DNA of 64,000 nt from contig NZ_VTTO01000003.1 in NCBI RefSeq assembly GCF_008364825.1, positions 310,001-374,000 on the forward strand. Reading direction: 5' to 3'. Below the pieces are notes generated by a model. The model was given only the letters and a program-made list of their open reading frames with translations. It was not told the origin of the DNA and did no database searches. Source of the DNA: Azospirillum sp. B21 (GTDB lineage Bacteria; Pseudomonadota; Alphaproteobacteria; Azospirillales; Azospirillaceae). The position numbers and the translations under genes are program-made. Within the stretch, counting starts at the first letter, position 1, and each line of letters opens with the position of its first letter. Positions 26,884-37,858 of the stretch are shown one piece after another.

Positions 26884-28671
26884 TCAAGCCCCCGCACGCA
26901 CCTCATCCTCGCCGAACTGCAGCCGGCACAGCCGCGCATAGGCGCCGTCGGCGGCCAGCAGCGCCTCGTGGGTGCCCTGTTCGATGATGCGACCGCCTTC
27001 CATCACCACGATTCGGTCGGCATTGCGCACGGTCGCCAGCCGGTGGGCGATCACCAGCGTCGTACGCCCCTCCGTCAACCGCTCCAGCGCCGCCTGCACC
27101 AAGCGTTCGGACTCGCTGTCCAGCGCGCTGGTCGCCTCGTCCAGCAGCAGGATCGGCGCGTCCTTCAGGAAGGCGCGGGCCAGTGCCAGCCGCTGGCGTT
27201 CGCCGCCCGACAGCTTCACGCCGCGGTCGCCGATCACCGTGTCGTAGCCCTCCGGCAGTTTCGAGACGAAATCATGGGCGGCGGCGGCCTTGGCGGCGGC
27301 GACGATCTCCTCCATTCCGGCATCCAGCCGGCCGAAGCCGATGTTCGCCCGTACCGTGTCGTTGAACAGCACGGTGTCCTGGCTGACGATCGACACCGCA
27401 CCGCGCAGGCTGCGCAGGGTGGCGCCGCGAACGTCTTGGCCGTCGACCAGCACCTCGCCGCCCGTCACGTCGTAGAGGCGCGGGATCAGGTTGAAGACGG
27501 TCGATTTGCCGGCGCCGCTGCGCCCGACCAGCGCCACCGTGCTGCCGGCCGGCACGTCGAGGTCGATGCCCTTCAGCGTGTCGGCCCCGGCCTCATAGGA
27601 GAAGCGGACGCCGCGCAGGGCGACCGCGCCCTCGGTCACCGCCAGCTGCTTGGCGTCGGGCCGCTCCAGGATGGTCGGCTGCTGGTCCAGCAGTTCGAAG
27701 ATGCGCTGGGCGGCGGCCAGCCCCTCCTGCAGGGCGGCGTTCAGCGTGCCGATGGCGCGCACCGGCTGGGCCGCCATCAGCAGCGCGCCGACAAAGCCGG
27801 AAAAGGCGCCGACGGACCCCTCGCCCATCGTCATGCGGTAGCCGGCGAACGCGATGACGCCCGCCACCGCGACGCCGCCCAGCACCTCCATCATCGGGTC
27901 GATGCGCGAGCGGGCGCGCACCGCCTTCATGGTCAGCTGGTAGTTCTCGTGAAAGGCGCGGCCGGCGCGTGCGCGTTCGTAATCCTCCAGATTGTAGGTC
28001 TTGACCATGCGCGCGCCCGACAGGCTTTCGGTCAGCAGCGAGGTCATGTCGCCCATCTGCGCCTGGGTATCGCGCGACACGCGGCGCAGGCGCTTGCCGA
28101 TGCGCACGATCGGCACCGCGGCGATGGGATAGATGATGAAGACGATCAGCGACAGGAACCAGTCGAGATAGAACATCGATCCGACCAGCGCGATCACCGT
28201 CAGGATGTCGCGCACCAAACCGGTCAGCGTGCGGGTCAGCGCATTCCGGATCAGGTCGACGTCGTTGATGAAGCGCGAGGTCAGCGCCCCGGTCGGGGTG
28301 GCGTGCAGTTGGGCCATGTCGGCGGTCTGCAGATGCGTGAACATCGACAGGCGGACGTCGGCGATGACGCGCTGGACGATGTCGCTGGTCACCACGGTCT
28401 GGGAGTAGAGCGACGTTCCCTTGATCACCGTCACCGCGACGATCGCCAGGGGGATCGCCAGCAGCATGCCGCGGTCCTGGGCGGAGAACATGGCATAGGA
28501 CTGGTCGATCAGCAGCGGATAGGCGCCGGTGGTCGCCGCCACCACCGCCATCAGCAGGAAGGACAGCATCAGCTTGCCGCGGTAGGGCCGCACCCACTCG
28601 CGCCACATCCGCGCCACCAGCCGTTCGGTCGCCGCATCCAGGCGCAGGGGCTTGCCGCTCTTGTTCGTCAC
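26884..28671 (-). CDS. MsbA-like lipid/multidrug ABC exporter
   Basis: A 595-residue half-transporter starting at GTG 28671. Six TM helices occupy about 30-310, and an ATPase domain about 345-580, with Walker A GRSGAGKST, signature KLSGGERQRLALARAF, Walker B ILLLDEATSALD and H-loop VIAHRLATVRNA. Domain order and similarity fit MsbA, which flips lipid A core across the inner membrane; general ABCB exporters look alike, so the substrate is not certain. It is alone on the minus strand between a REP-like element and a gene-poor stretch. Confidence 0.88.
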   Translation of the reverse strand: MTNKSGKPLRLDAATERLVARMWREWVRPYRGKLMLSFLLMAVVAATTGAYPLLIDQSYAMFSAQDRGMLLAIPLAIVAVTVIKGTSLYSQTVVTSDIVQRVIADVRLSMFTHLQTADMAQLHATPTGALTSRFINDVDLIRNALTRTLTGLVRDILTVIALVGSMFYLDWFLSLIVFIIYPIAAVPIVRIGKRLRRVSRDTQAQMGDMTSLLTESLSGARMVKTYNLEDYERARAGRAFHENYQLTMKAVRARSRIDPMMEVLGGVAVAGVIAFAGYRMTMGEGSVGAFSGFVGALLMAAQPVRAIGTLNAALQEGLAAAQRIFELLDQQPTILERPDAKQLAVTEGAVALRGVRFSYEAGADTLKGIDLDVPAGSTVALVGRSGAGKSTVFNLIPRLYDVTGGEVLVDGQDVRGATLRSLRGAVSIVSQDTVLFNDTVRANIGFGRLDAGMEEIVAAAKAAAAHDFVSKLPEGYDTVIGDRGVKLSGGERQRLALARAFLKDAPILLLDEATSALDSESERLVQAALERLTEGRTTLVIAHRLATVRNADRIVVMEGGRIIEQGTHEALLAADGAYARLCRLQFGEDEVRAGA

Positions 28672-29044
28672 GGTCGCATCCGATCTCTTGTCCGTTGCGG
28701 ATGGCTTAGCCCATGGGCTTCGGCTTTGTCCACCGGTCGGCGCGGCAACCCAGGCTGCGGTTTCAAGCTCCCTTCAAAGCAGTCGTGGCGGGTGTCGGAT
28801 TATCGGCATCGCGGATGCCCATGCCGCCAGGGAGATCCCAAGCGACAGAAAGCGGCCGGACTGGAGCTTTGCAAACGGAAAGAGCCCGCTCTGCGACAAC
28901 CGCCCGGTTGCCGCATCCGGGGATATGGGGCGGGGAGCGCGTCCTGCCGCAACTGCACGACGCGCCCGCCCCTTCGCGACCGGCCCGCGAAAATCGATAC
29001 GCGAGCCGGTGCGCGGATAGCCGGTCAGCCTCTACCGGCCTGTC
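28672..29044. other. 373-nt region without a recognisable gene
   Basis: Frames here are GC-driven with no start site or family likeness. It includes the msbA-like promoter area and a small stem (AGCCGGT / ACCGGCC near 29019-29040) beyond the lipoprotein stop. Confidence 0.6.
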
Positions 29045-29224
29045 TTAGTGATCGATGGCCGTGCCAAGCGCCGCACCGCCCAGGCCGCCGATCACGGCGC
29101 CGCGGGTGCCGTCCACCGCGTAACCGCCGGCCGCGCCGGCCGCACCGCCGACCACGCCGCCAGTCGAGCAGGCGGAGAGGGAAAGAAGCGCGAACACCGC
29201 ACCGATCAGACGCAAACGGGACAT
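29045..29224 (-). CDS. Small glycine-zipper lipoprotein
   Basis: 59 residues, with GAGGAGGG 7 nt before ATG. The signal peptide ends in the lipobox LSAC (Cys19), followed by a Gly/Ala-rich zipper (GGVVGGAAGAAGG, then GAVIGGLGGAALG) typical of OsmB and 17-kDa-antigen-like outer-membrane lipoproteins. Lipid-anchored in the envelope, perhaps stress-related. It is divergent from the larger 17-kDa-antigen-like gene, which shares the zipper. Confidence 0.8.
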   Translation of the reverse strand: MSRLRLIGAVFALLSLSACSTGGVVGGAAGAAGGYAVDGTRGAVIGGLGGAALGTAIDH

Positions 29225-29323
29225 CTTGCAACCCTCCTCGTGTTGACTGTTCGATGTCTAAACACGCGGAAGGGCATTTTGCTTCCATCGCCTCCTGATC
29301 TTTTGGTTCTGACTCTTTCGGGG

Positions 29324-29348
29324 GGAACCTCTTAACCCCACAAGCGTT
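29324..29348 (+). promoter_or_regulatory. Perfect EcfG general-stress promoter
   Basis: GGAAC at 29324-29328, a 16-nt spacer, and CGTT at 29345-29348, identical to the alphaproteobacterial EcfG consensus. Transcription would start near 29356, 35 nt before the gene start. Confidence 0.75.
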
Positions 29349-29390
29349 GACCGGACTTTGACCATGCAACGTTGATATGGGGGAACGACC

Positions 29391-29891
29391 ATGCGGCGCA
29401 TCACCAACCGCCTGCGCGCAACCGCCATCGCCGCCACGGCGGCCTTGTCCCTGGCCGCCTGCCAGACCGGCAACAGCGGCGGCATCGGCGGGATGAACAC
29501 CACGGAGACCGTCGGCACGCTGGGTGGCGCCGTTGCCGGCGGCCTGCTCGGTTCGCGCTTCGGCGGCGGAGCCGGCAAGTTGGCGACCACGGCCATCGGC
29601 ACGCTGCTCGGCGCCTATGCCGGCCAGCAGCTGGCCCGCCAGTTCACCCCGGCCGACCAGAACCGGGCGTCCGACGCCGAGGAGCGTGCGGTCGCCAACA
29701 ACCAGACCATCACCTGGAACAACCCGCAATCCGGCAACAGCGGCACCATCCAACCGGTGCGCACCTATCAGGGCAGCAGCGGCCAGACCTGCCGCGACTA
29801 CAACCACACCGTGGTGATCGATGGCAAGACCGAGGTCGCGCGCGGCACCGCCTGCCGGCAGGCTGACGGAAGCTGGAAGCTGGTGTCGTAA
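29391..29891 (+). CDS. 17-kDa surface antigen family lipoprotein
   Basis: 166 residues with a signal peptide and lipobox LAAC (Cys24). A glycine-zipper region (about 48-80, GTLGGAVAGGLLGSRFGGGAGK) is followed by a C-terminal domain with ITWNNPQSGNSGTI and TCRDYNHTVVIDGKTE, typical of the Rickettsia 17-kDa antigen / RT0821 family. Outer-membrane anchored, role not established. It has a perfect EcfG promoter, so it is probably induced in stationary phase and stress. Confidence 0.88.
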   Translation: MRRITNRLRATAIAATAALSLAACQTGNSGGIGGMNTTETVGTLGGAVAGGLLGSRFGGGAGKLATTAIGTLLGAYAGQQLARQFTPADQNRASDAEERAVANNQTITWNNPQSGNSGTIQPVRTYQGSSGQTCRDYNHTVVIDGKTEVARGTACRQADGSWKLVS

Positions 29892-30010
29892 GCGTACAGC
29901 CTTTCCGAACGACCGCCTCCGGCTTCTACGCCTTGCGGATGTGCAGGGTTGCCGTCAAAATCAAGGAGTTCCGCCAGGGGGCGGCCTGATGCCAACGGCG
30001 TGTGGGGCAT

Positions 30011-31906
30011 ATGGAGGCGGTCAGCTACATCATTCTCATCGGGTCCACGCTGCTGATCGTCAGCGTGCTGACCAGCTACCTCGCCTTGCGCATCGGCGCT
30101 CCCCTGCTTCTGATCTTCCTCGGCATCGGCCTGCTGGCGGGGGAGGACGGCATCGGCCACATCGCCTTCAACGATGCCGGCTCCGCCTTCCTGATCGGGT
30201 CGATGGCGCTGGCCGTGATCCTGTTCGAAAGCGGATTCGACACCAAGCTCGCCAGCTATCGCGCCGCCGCCTGGCCGGCCATGACGCTGGCGACCGTCGG
30301 CGTCGCCGTGACCACCGGCGTCGTCGGGCTGGCCGCCCATTACCTGATGAATTTGGGGTGGTGGGAGGCGCTGCTGGTCGGCGCCGCCTGCAGCTCCACC
30401 GACGCGGCGGCGGTCTTCTTCCTGCTGCGGGTCGGTGGCATCACTTTGCGCGACCGCGTGCGTTCGACGCTGGAGATCGAATCGGGCAGCAACGACCCGG
30501 TCGCCATCATGCTGACCATCCTGCTGGTGGAGGCGGCGACCCATGGTCTGGCATCGCCCGCCGCCATCGTCGGCGAATTGGTGCTGGCCTTCGCGCTGGG
30601 CGGGGTGATGGGGCTGGCCGGCGGCTGGCTGCTGGTGGCCTTCATCAACAAGGCGAATTTCGAGACCGGGCTGAACCCGGTGGTGACGCTCACCTTCGCC
30701 CTGTTCATCTTCGCCGCCACCAACGTGCTGGGCGGCAGCGGCTATCTGGCCGTCTATGCCGCCGGGCTCTATGCCGGGAACGTCAAGCTGCGCGGCGCGC
30801 TGGAACTGCGGCGCTTCCATTCCGGCCTGACCTGGCTCAGCCAGATCGTCATGTTCGTCATGCTGGGCCTGCTCGCCACCCCGCGGGAGTTCGCGGGCAT
30901 GCTGCTGCCTGCCCTGGGGGTGGCGCTGGTGCTGATCGTCGTCGCCCGGCCGCTGGCGGTGTGGATGTGCCTGCTGCCCTTCCGCTTCTCGGTGCGGGAG
31001 ACCAGCTTCATCGCCTGGGTCGGCCTGCGCGGCGCGGTGTCGCTCCTGCTGGCGCTGGTTCCGGTGCTGGGCGGGTTGGAGAACGGGCAGCTGATCTTCA
31101 ACACGGCCTTCGTCGTCGTGGTCGTCTCGCTGCTGGTGCAGGGCTGGACCATCGGCAGCATGGCCCGCCTGCTGGAACTGATCGTCCCGCCCCGCCGCGG
31201 CCCGGTGGAGCGCGTGGAGCTGGAGCTTCCCGGCAATGCCGACCAGGAGCTTGTCGCCTACACCGTCCATGGCAAAAGCCCGGCGGCGCGTGGGCAGCGC
31301 ATGCCGCGCTGGGCCAAGCCGTCGCTGGTCATCCGCGCCGGCGCGGTGGTGCCGCTGCACAAGGCCAAGCCGCTGCAGCCCGGTGACCATGTCTATCTGT
31401 TCACGCCGCAGCATCGCCTGCCGCTGATCGACAAGCTCTATGGCGGCAGCCGCGCGCTCGACCAGTCCGACCGCGAGTTCTACGGCGATCTGGTGCTGAG
31501 CCCCGATGCGACGGTGGAGCAGATCGCCGAGATGTATGGCCTGCCGCTGTCGCTGCCCAACGCCCGGCTGACGCTGAGCGACCTGCTGCGCAACGAGTTC
31601 GGCGGATCCTGCGAGTTGGGCGACCGGGTGCGCATGGGCGGCGTCGAGCTGATCGTTCGCGACATGGACGAGAACACCATCACCTCGGTCGGGCTGGCGC
31701 TGGAGCCCGTCCGCGTCACCAGCCGGCGCCGGCCGCTCTACCAGCGCTTCGCCGACATCCATGGGCGGTTGCGCGGCTGGTGGAACGAGCACGCCTTCCG
31801 CCGCTGGAAGGAGCGCGAGAGGCTGCGGGCCCGGCGCCTGCCAGCACCTCCGCCTGTGGCGGAGCAACCGCGGGAGGACCGGGTGGAAAGCCGCAACGAG
31901 GCGTGA
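30011..31906 (+). CDS. Potassium/proton antiporter (CvrA/NhaP2 family)
   Basis: ATG 30011 gives 631 aa; GTG 30002 is also possible. About 12 TM helices fill residues 1-395, with LIFLGIGLLAGEDG in the first and the cation/proton site region CSSTDAAAVFFLLR and ESGSNDPVAIMLT. A TrkA-C/RCK_C domain follows at about 405-480 and a CorC/HlyC-like domain near 490-580, the NhaP2/CvrA arrangement. It exports K+ in exchange for protons and helps in osmotic and pH adaptation. No partner gene nearby. Confidence 0.9.
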   Translation: MEAVSYIILIGSTLLIVSVLTSYLALRIGAPLLLIFLGIGLLAGEDGIGHIAFNDAGSAFLIGSMALAVILFESGFDTKLASYRAAAWPAMTLATVGVAVTTGVVGLAAHYLMNLGWWEALLVGAACSSTDAAAVFFLLRVGGITLRDRVRSTLEIESGSNDPVAIMLTILLVEAATHGLASPAAIVGELVLAFALGGVMGLAGGWLLVAFINKANFETGLNPVVTLTFALFIFAATNVLGGSGYLAVYAAGLYAGNVKLRGALELRRFHSGLTWLSQIVMFVMLGLLATPREFAGMLLPALGVALVLIVVARPLAVWMCLLPFRFSVRETSFIAWVGLRGAVSLLLALVPVLGGLENGQLIFNTAFVVVVVSLLVQGWTIGSMARLLELIVPPRRGPVERVELELPGNADQELVAYTVHGKSPAARGQRMPRWAKPSLVIRAGAVVPLHKAKPLQPGDHVYLFTPQHRLPLIDKLYGGSRALDQSDREFYGDLVLSPDATVEQIAEMYGLPLSLPNARLTLSDLLRNEFGGSCELGDRVRMGGVELIVRDMDENTITSVGLALEPVRVTSRRRPLYQRFADIHGRLRGWWNEHAFRRWKERERLRARRLPAPPPVAEQPREDRVESRNEA

Positions 31907-31912
31907 GGGCGG

Positions 31913-33586
31913 CTACCCGCGATGGCCTGGGCGCGACGAGGCGATGGTGCGGCTCAGATAGATGACGGGGGCGAGGCCGACGAGAACGATCACCAGGGCG
32001 GGCAGGGCGGCGTCGTCCAGCCGCTCGGTGGAGGCCATGCGGAAGGCTTCGATCGCCAGCGTGTCGAAGTTGAAGGGCCGCAGGATCATCGTCGCCGGCA
32101 GCTCCTTGGTGATGTCGACGAACACCAGCATGGCGGCGCTGAGAAGGCTGGGGCGCAGCAGCGGCAGATGGACCCGGCGCAGCACCTGCAGCGGCGTATG
32201 GCCGAGCGAGCGGGCCGCCCCCTCCAGATTTGGGCCGATCTTGGCGAAGCCGGATTCGAGCGGCCCATAGGCCACCACGAAGAAGCGGATCAGATAGCCG
32301 TAGAGGATGCCGGCGATGGTGGCGCCGAGGATGGCGCCGACCGGCCAGCCGGTCCAGTCGCGGGTCAGCCCGACGGTGATCAGGATGCCCACCGCGATCA
32401 CCGTGCCCGGTGTGGCATAGCCGAGCGAGGCGAGGCGCGCGGCGCCGGTGGCAAGCCCGCTGCGGTCGTGGCGCACGCCATGGATCACCATCAGCGCCAC
32501 GACGACGACCAGCGCGGCACCGCTGGCGCCGAGGATGAAGGTGTTGACCGTCAGGTCGGTGAAGCGGGCGAGCGTCAACTCCGTGCCGCCGCGCAGGATC
32601 ATGCGGATCAGCACCGCGCCCGGCAGCAGGAAGCCGAACAGCACCGGTGTCAGGCAGACGATCCAGGCCACCACCGTGCCGCGGGCCGACAGGCGCGGGG
32701 CGGGCAGGGCGCGGTAGCGGCCGGTGGTCTGGTGGAAGCGCATCTTCCCGCGCGACAGCCGCTCCAGCCCGACCAGAGCCAGCACAACCAGCAGAAGCAC
32801 GGCGGCCAACTGCGCCGCTGCGGCCGGGTCGCCGAGCGCAAACCAGGTGCGGTAGATGCCGACGGTGAAGGTGTCGATGCCGAAGTAGCGCACCGCGCCG
32901 AAATCGGCCAGCGTCTCCATCAGCGCATAGCCGACGCCGGCCACCAGCGCCGGCCGCGCCAGCGGCAGCGCCACGCGGCGGAAGGCGCCGAACTGGGTGC
33001 AGCCCAGCGTCCGGCTGGCCTCCAGCACGCAGACAGACTGCTCGAGGAAAGCGGCGCGGGTCAGCACATAGACATAAGGGTACAGCACCGACGACAGCAC
33101 CAGCCCGGCGCCCCAGGCGGTGTGGATCTCCGGGAACCAATAGTCGCCGCGGCGCCAGCCGAAGGTGGCGCGCAGGAAGGACTGCAGCGGCCCGGCGAAT
33201 TGCAGGAAGTCGGTGTAGGTGTAGGCCAGCACATAGGCCGGCATGGCCAACGGCAACAGAAGCAGCCATTGCAGCACCCCGCGTCCGCGGAAGTCATGCA
33301 TGGTGACGGTCCAGGCGCATGCCACGCCGGTCACCAGCGTGACGACGCCGACGATTCCCAGCAGGATCAGGGTGTTGAGGATGTAGCCGGGAAGCACCGT
33401 CCGCGCCATGTGTCCCCACAGATCGGTGGAGACGCCGCCCGCCTGGACGAAGACGGCGAGGATCGGCAAGGCGATCAGCAATGCGAGGACCAGGGAGAAC
33501 AGCCCGGTCGGACCGACCCGCGACCACAATCGGCGAGGGGATAAGGACGGGGAGCCGGGGGACTTCGCGTCGGTCGCCATCGCCAT
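31913..33586 (-). CDS. fbpB: Ferric iron ABC transporter permease
   Basis: 557 residues with about 12 TM helices in two homologous halves, as in FbpB/SfuB. Each half has an EAA-like loop (LEASRTLGCTQFGAFRRVALPLARPALVAG and, in the second, LEGAARSLGHTPLQVLRRVHLPLL). It forms the channel for iron passed on by FbpA. Here it stands alone on the minus strand, about 5-7 kb from fbpA-fbpC, so it needs its own transcription control. A thiamine or sulfate-type permease is less likely on sequence pattern. Confidence 0.82.
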   Translation of the reverse strand: MAMATDAKSPGSPSLSPRRLWSRVGPTGLFSLVLALLIALPILAVFVQAGGVSTDLWGHMARTVLPGYILNTLILLGIVGVVTLVTGVACAWTVTMHDFRGRGVLQWLLLLPLAMPAYVLAYTYTDFLQFAGPLQSFLRATFGWRRGDYWFPEIHTAWGAGLVLSSVLYPYVYVLTRAAFLEQSVCVLEASRTLGCTQFGAFRRVALPLARPALVAGVGYALMETLADFGAVRYFGIDTFTVGIYRTWFALGDPAAAAQLAAVLLLVVLALVGLERLSRGKMRFHQTTGRYRALPAPRLSARGTVVAWIVCLTPVLFGFLLPGAVLIRMILRGGTELTLARFTDLTVNTFILGASGAALVVVVALMVIHGVRHDRSGLATGAARLASLGYATPGTVIAVGILITVGLTRDWTGWPVGAILGATIAGILYGYLIRFFVVAYGPLESGFAKIGPNLEGAARSLGHTPLQVLRRVHLPLLRPSLLSAAMLVFVDITKELPATMILRPFNFDTLAIEAFRMASTERLDDAALPALVIVLVGLAPVIYLSRTIASSRPGHRG

Positions 33587-33608
33587 GCGGAAACATCCTC
33601 GCAGTGTT

Positions 33609-33655
33609 CAAAAAGAAGGCGGCGCTTGCTCCCTGGTAGGGGGGCAAACGCCGCC
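33609..33655 (-). terminator. Intrinsic terminator of typA
   Basis: GGCGGCGTTTGC pairs with GCAAGCGCCGCC (one G-U pair) with an inner CCCT/AGGG stem, followed on the minus strand by TTCTTTTT. It lies between typA and fbpB. Confidence 0.85.
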
Positions 33656-33683
33656 GGTACTCTAGCCTATATGCGAACCGTTA

Positions 33684-35510
<1,827 letters not shown>

Positions 35511-35569
35511 GGAGCCTTCGGTCTCGCAATGGCACCCCCGACACGCAGCAGCGTCATGCCACAAACAAC

Positions 35570-35653
35570 AAAAAGGCCCGACGAAGATTAATCCGTGGGC
35601 GCTGTCGGGGAAACTGTTGCGGCGCAATATATGGGACTGCGGCCAAAACGCAA
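35570..35653 (-). promoter_or_regulatory. typA promoter and attenuator-like leader hairpin
   Basis: On the minus strand TTGCGT (35653-35648), a 16-nt spacer and TATATT (35631-35626). The transcript would start near 35619 and at once contain a 6-bp stem (CCCGAC / GTCGGG, 35577-35609) followed by a U5 tract, about 60 nt before the start codon. The arrangement resembles a transcription attenuator. Confidence 0.45.
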
Positions 35654-35725
35654 GTCCCGTGCCCTTTGGTCTAACGCGAATTTCCGGGATGGAGCCATGC
35701 GTGGTCGCAGCCTACATTGTGGGCG

Positions 35726-37720
35726 ATGATCCGCTTCGCTTCCGCTTCCCGCCGCAGGATGGCCGCCGCAACCCGGATTGCAGCCGCGCCCTTCAAGGCC
35801 CCCGTCGCCGTTCCTCTGGTCGCCGCCCTGCTGCTGCTGGGGCCGTCCGGCACCGGCCGCGCCCAGGATTCGCCGGCCGACGGCATTCCCGGCGCCCAGC
35901 CCGCCCCCGACGCTCCAGCGGAGGAGGAGGTGCGGCCGGCCGGCATCCGCTACGAGGTCGAGATCACCGGCGTCGAGGATGACGGGCTGCGCGGCACGCT
36001 CAACGACGCCTCGACGCTGGTGGAGTTGAAGGGGGATACACCGCCTTCGCTGATCGGGCTGGAGCGGCGGGCGGACAGCGACCGCGACCGGTTGCAGACG
36101 GCGCTGCGCTCCGCCGGCTATTACGACGCCCGGCTGGACATCCGCATCGAGGATCCGGCGGCCACCGGCACCTTGCCTGCGGGTGGGGAAGCTCCGCCGG
36201 TCAAGGTCACGGTCGCGGTGACGCCGGGTCCGCTCTACCACTTCAAGACGGTGACGGTGCGCGGCGCCAACGGGGGGACACTGCCGGGGGAGGTCGCGAC
36301 CGACGACCTCGGCCTCGCCGCCGGGTCGCCGGCGGTGGCGCAGCGGGTGCTGGATGCCGAATCGGAACTGGTCGGCCGGCTCGCCAAACGTGGCTACGCC
36401 TTCGCCAAGGCTGCCGACCGCGAGGTGGTGGTCGATCATTCCGACCGGACGATGGACGTCGCCTACACCGTCGATCCCGGCCCGCTGACCCGCTACGGCG
36501 CCACCCGCATCGAAGGGCTGGAGAAGGTCGAAGAGGATCTGGTGCGCGGGCGGCTGGCCTGGACGGAGGGGCAGGTCTACGACCCCGGCGCCACCGACCG
36601 GGCGCGGCAGGACATCGCGGCATTGCAGGTCTTCGACACCGTCCGTGTGCGGATGGCGGACGAGCCGGGGCCGGACGGCGTGACGCCGGTGATCGTCACG
36701 GTGGGCGAGCGCAAGCGCCGCTTCATCGGCGGTGGCGTCACCTTCTCCACCGAGGACGGGCTTGGCACCAATGCTTATTGGGGCCACCGCAACCTGTTCG
36801 GCGGGGCGGAGCAACTGCGCCTCGGCGTCGATGTCGGGCGAGTCGCCGGATCCTCCGGCGGCAGTTCAAGCACCGGCAACGACCTGCCGGACCTGCGTTT
36901 CAGCGTGAATTTCCGCAAGCCCGACTTCCTGGCGGTCAAACAGTCGCTGGTGGTCAATTTCGCCGTGGTCAACGACCAGCCGCCGGCCTACAGCCGCGTC
37001 GCCTCGGAACTGACGGTCAAGCTCGAACGGCCGCTGACCGACCAGTTGACCGTCAGCTACGGCGTGACCGGCGAGCGCGGCCGGGTGAAGACCGAGGACA
37101 CCACCTACCAGACCGCCTTCATCGGCGTGCCGCTGGGCGCCGCCTGGAACGGCACCGACAATCTGCTGAACCCCACCTCCGGCCAGCGGGCCTCGCTGCA
37201 GGTGACGCCGTGGTTCCCGATCGGCGGGGACACCAAGTCGCCTTTCACCTCGATCCTGCTGAACGGCTCCACCTATTACGATCTCGGCAACGATGGGCGC
37301 TATGTCGCCGCGGCGCGGATCGGGTTGGGCAGCATCCTGGGCACCTCGCTGACCGACATCCCGCCCGACCATCGGTTCTATGCCGGCGGCGGCGGGTCGG
37401 TGCGCGGCTACGGCTTCCAGAAGGCGGGGCCGCGCGACCGCTACGACGACCCTGTCGGCGGCCGGTCGCTGTTCGAAATCGGGGCGGAACTGCGCATCAA
37501 GGTGACGGAGAGCATCGGCGTCGTTCCCTTCGTCGATGCCGGCACGGTCTATGATTCGGCCTATCCCGATTTCAGCGAGCCGCTGCGCGTCGGCGCCGGC
37601 CTCGGCCTGCGCTACTACACCGACTTCGGTCCCCTGCGCGTGGACGTCGGCATACCCCTCAACCCGGCGAGCGGCGACGCGCGCTGGCAGCTGTATCTCA
37701 GCCTGGGGCAGGCATTTTAA
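35726..37720 (+). CDS. tamA: Translocation and assembly module protein TamA
   Basis: ATG 35726 gives 664 aa. A basic N-terminus and hydrophobic stretch (VAVPLVAALLLLGPS) ending in GRAQD form the signal peptide. POTRA-like domains fill about 65-300 (YEVEITGVED, LDIRIEDPA, FKTVTVRGANG), and a 16-strand Omp85 barrel lies at about 310-664 with the family motif FYAGGGGSVRGYGF. TamA acts with TamB in inserting outer-membrane proteins or moving phospholipids. tamB follows on the same strand after 138 nt with a hairpin between. Confidence 0.92.
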   Translation: MIRFASASRRRMAAATRIAAAPFKAPVAVPLVAALLLLGPSGTGRAQDSPADGIPGAQPAPDAPAEEEVRPAGIRYEVEITGVEDDGLRGTLNDASTLVELKGDTPPSLIGLERRADSDRDRLQTALRSAGYYDARLDIRIEDPAATGTLPAGGEAPPVKVTVAVTPGPLYHFKTVTVRGANGGTLPGEVATDDLGLAAGSPAVAQRVLDAESELVGRLAKRGYAFAKAADREVVVDHSDRTMDVAYTVDPGPLTRYGATRIEGLEKVEEDLVRGRLAWTEGQVYDPGATDRARQDIAALQVFDTVRVRMADEPGPDGVTPVIVTVGERKRRFIGGGVTFSTEDGLGTNAYWGHRNLFGGAEQLRLGVDVGRVAGSSGGSSSTGNDLPDLRFSVNFRKPDFLAVKQSLVVNFAVVNDQPPAYSRVASELTVKLERPLTDQLTVSYGVTGERGRVKTEDTTYQTAFIGVPLGAAWNGTDNLLNPTSGQRASLQVTPWFPIGGDTKSPFTSILLNGSTYYDLGNDGRYVAAARIGLGSILGTSLTDIPPDHRFYAGGGGSVRGYGFQKAGPRDRYDDPVGGRSLFEIGAELRIKVTESIGVVPFVDAGTVYDSAYPDFSEPLRVGAGLGLRYYTDFGPLRVDVGIPLNPASGDARWQLYLSLGQAF

Positions 37721-37724
37721 ACGT

Positions 37725-37747
37725 CCCTCTCCCGGGGCGGGAGAGGG
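37725..37747. repeat. Palindromic GC-rich hairpin between tamA and tamB
   Basis: CCCTCTCCC and GGGAGAGGG form a 9-bp stem around a 5-nt loop, just 4 nt after tamA. It resembles the REP-like core near 26.8 kb and may stabilise tamA mRNA. Confidence 0.6.
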
Positions 37748-37858
37748 CTTGAAGCGGACGGCCCAAAATCGTCCCAATCGTTCGAGACGATGACCGTCTA
37801 TTGCGGTTGAGACAAAGTTGGCCCGGTTGGGGTGGTCGTGCTGGTGAAAGGGCGTGGT

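Noticed and set aside
28652..29020. 122-residue plus-strand frame
   Set aside because: No start signal or family likeness; overlaps the start of the msbA-like gene.
26821..29298. 825-residue plus-strand open frame
   Set aside because: Antisense shadow of the msbA-like gene; composition is typical of a shadow.
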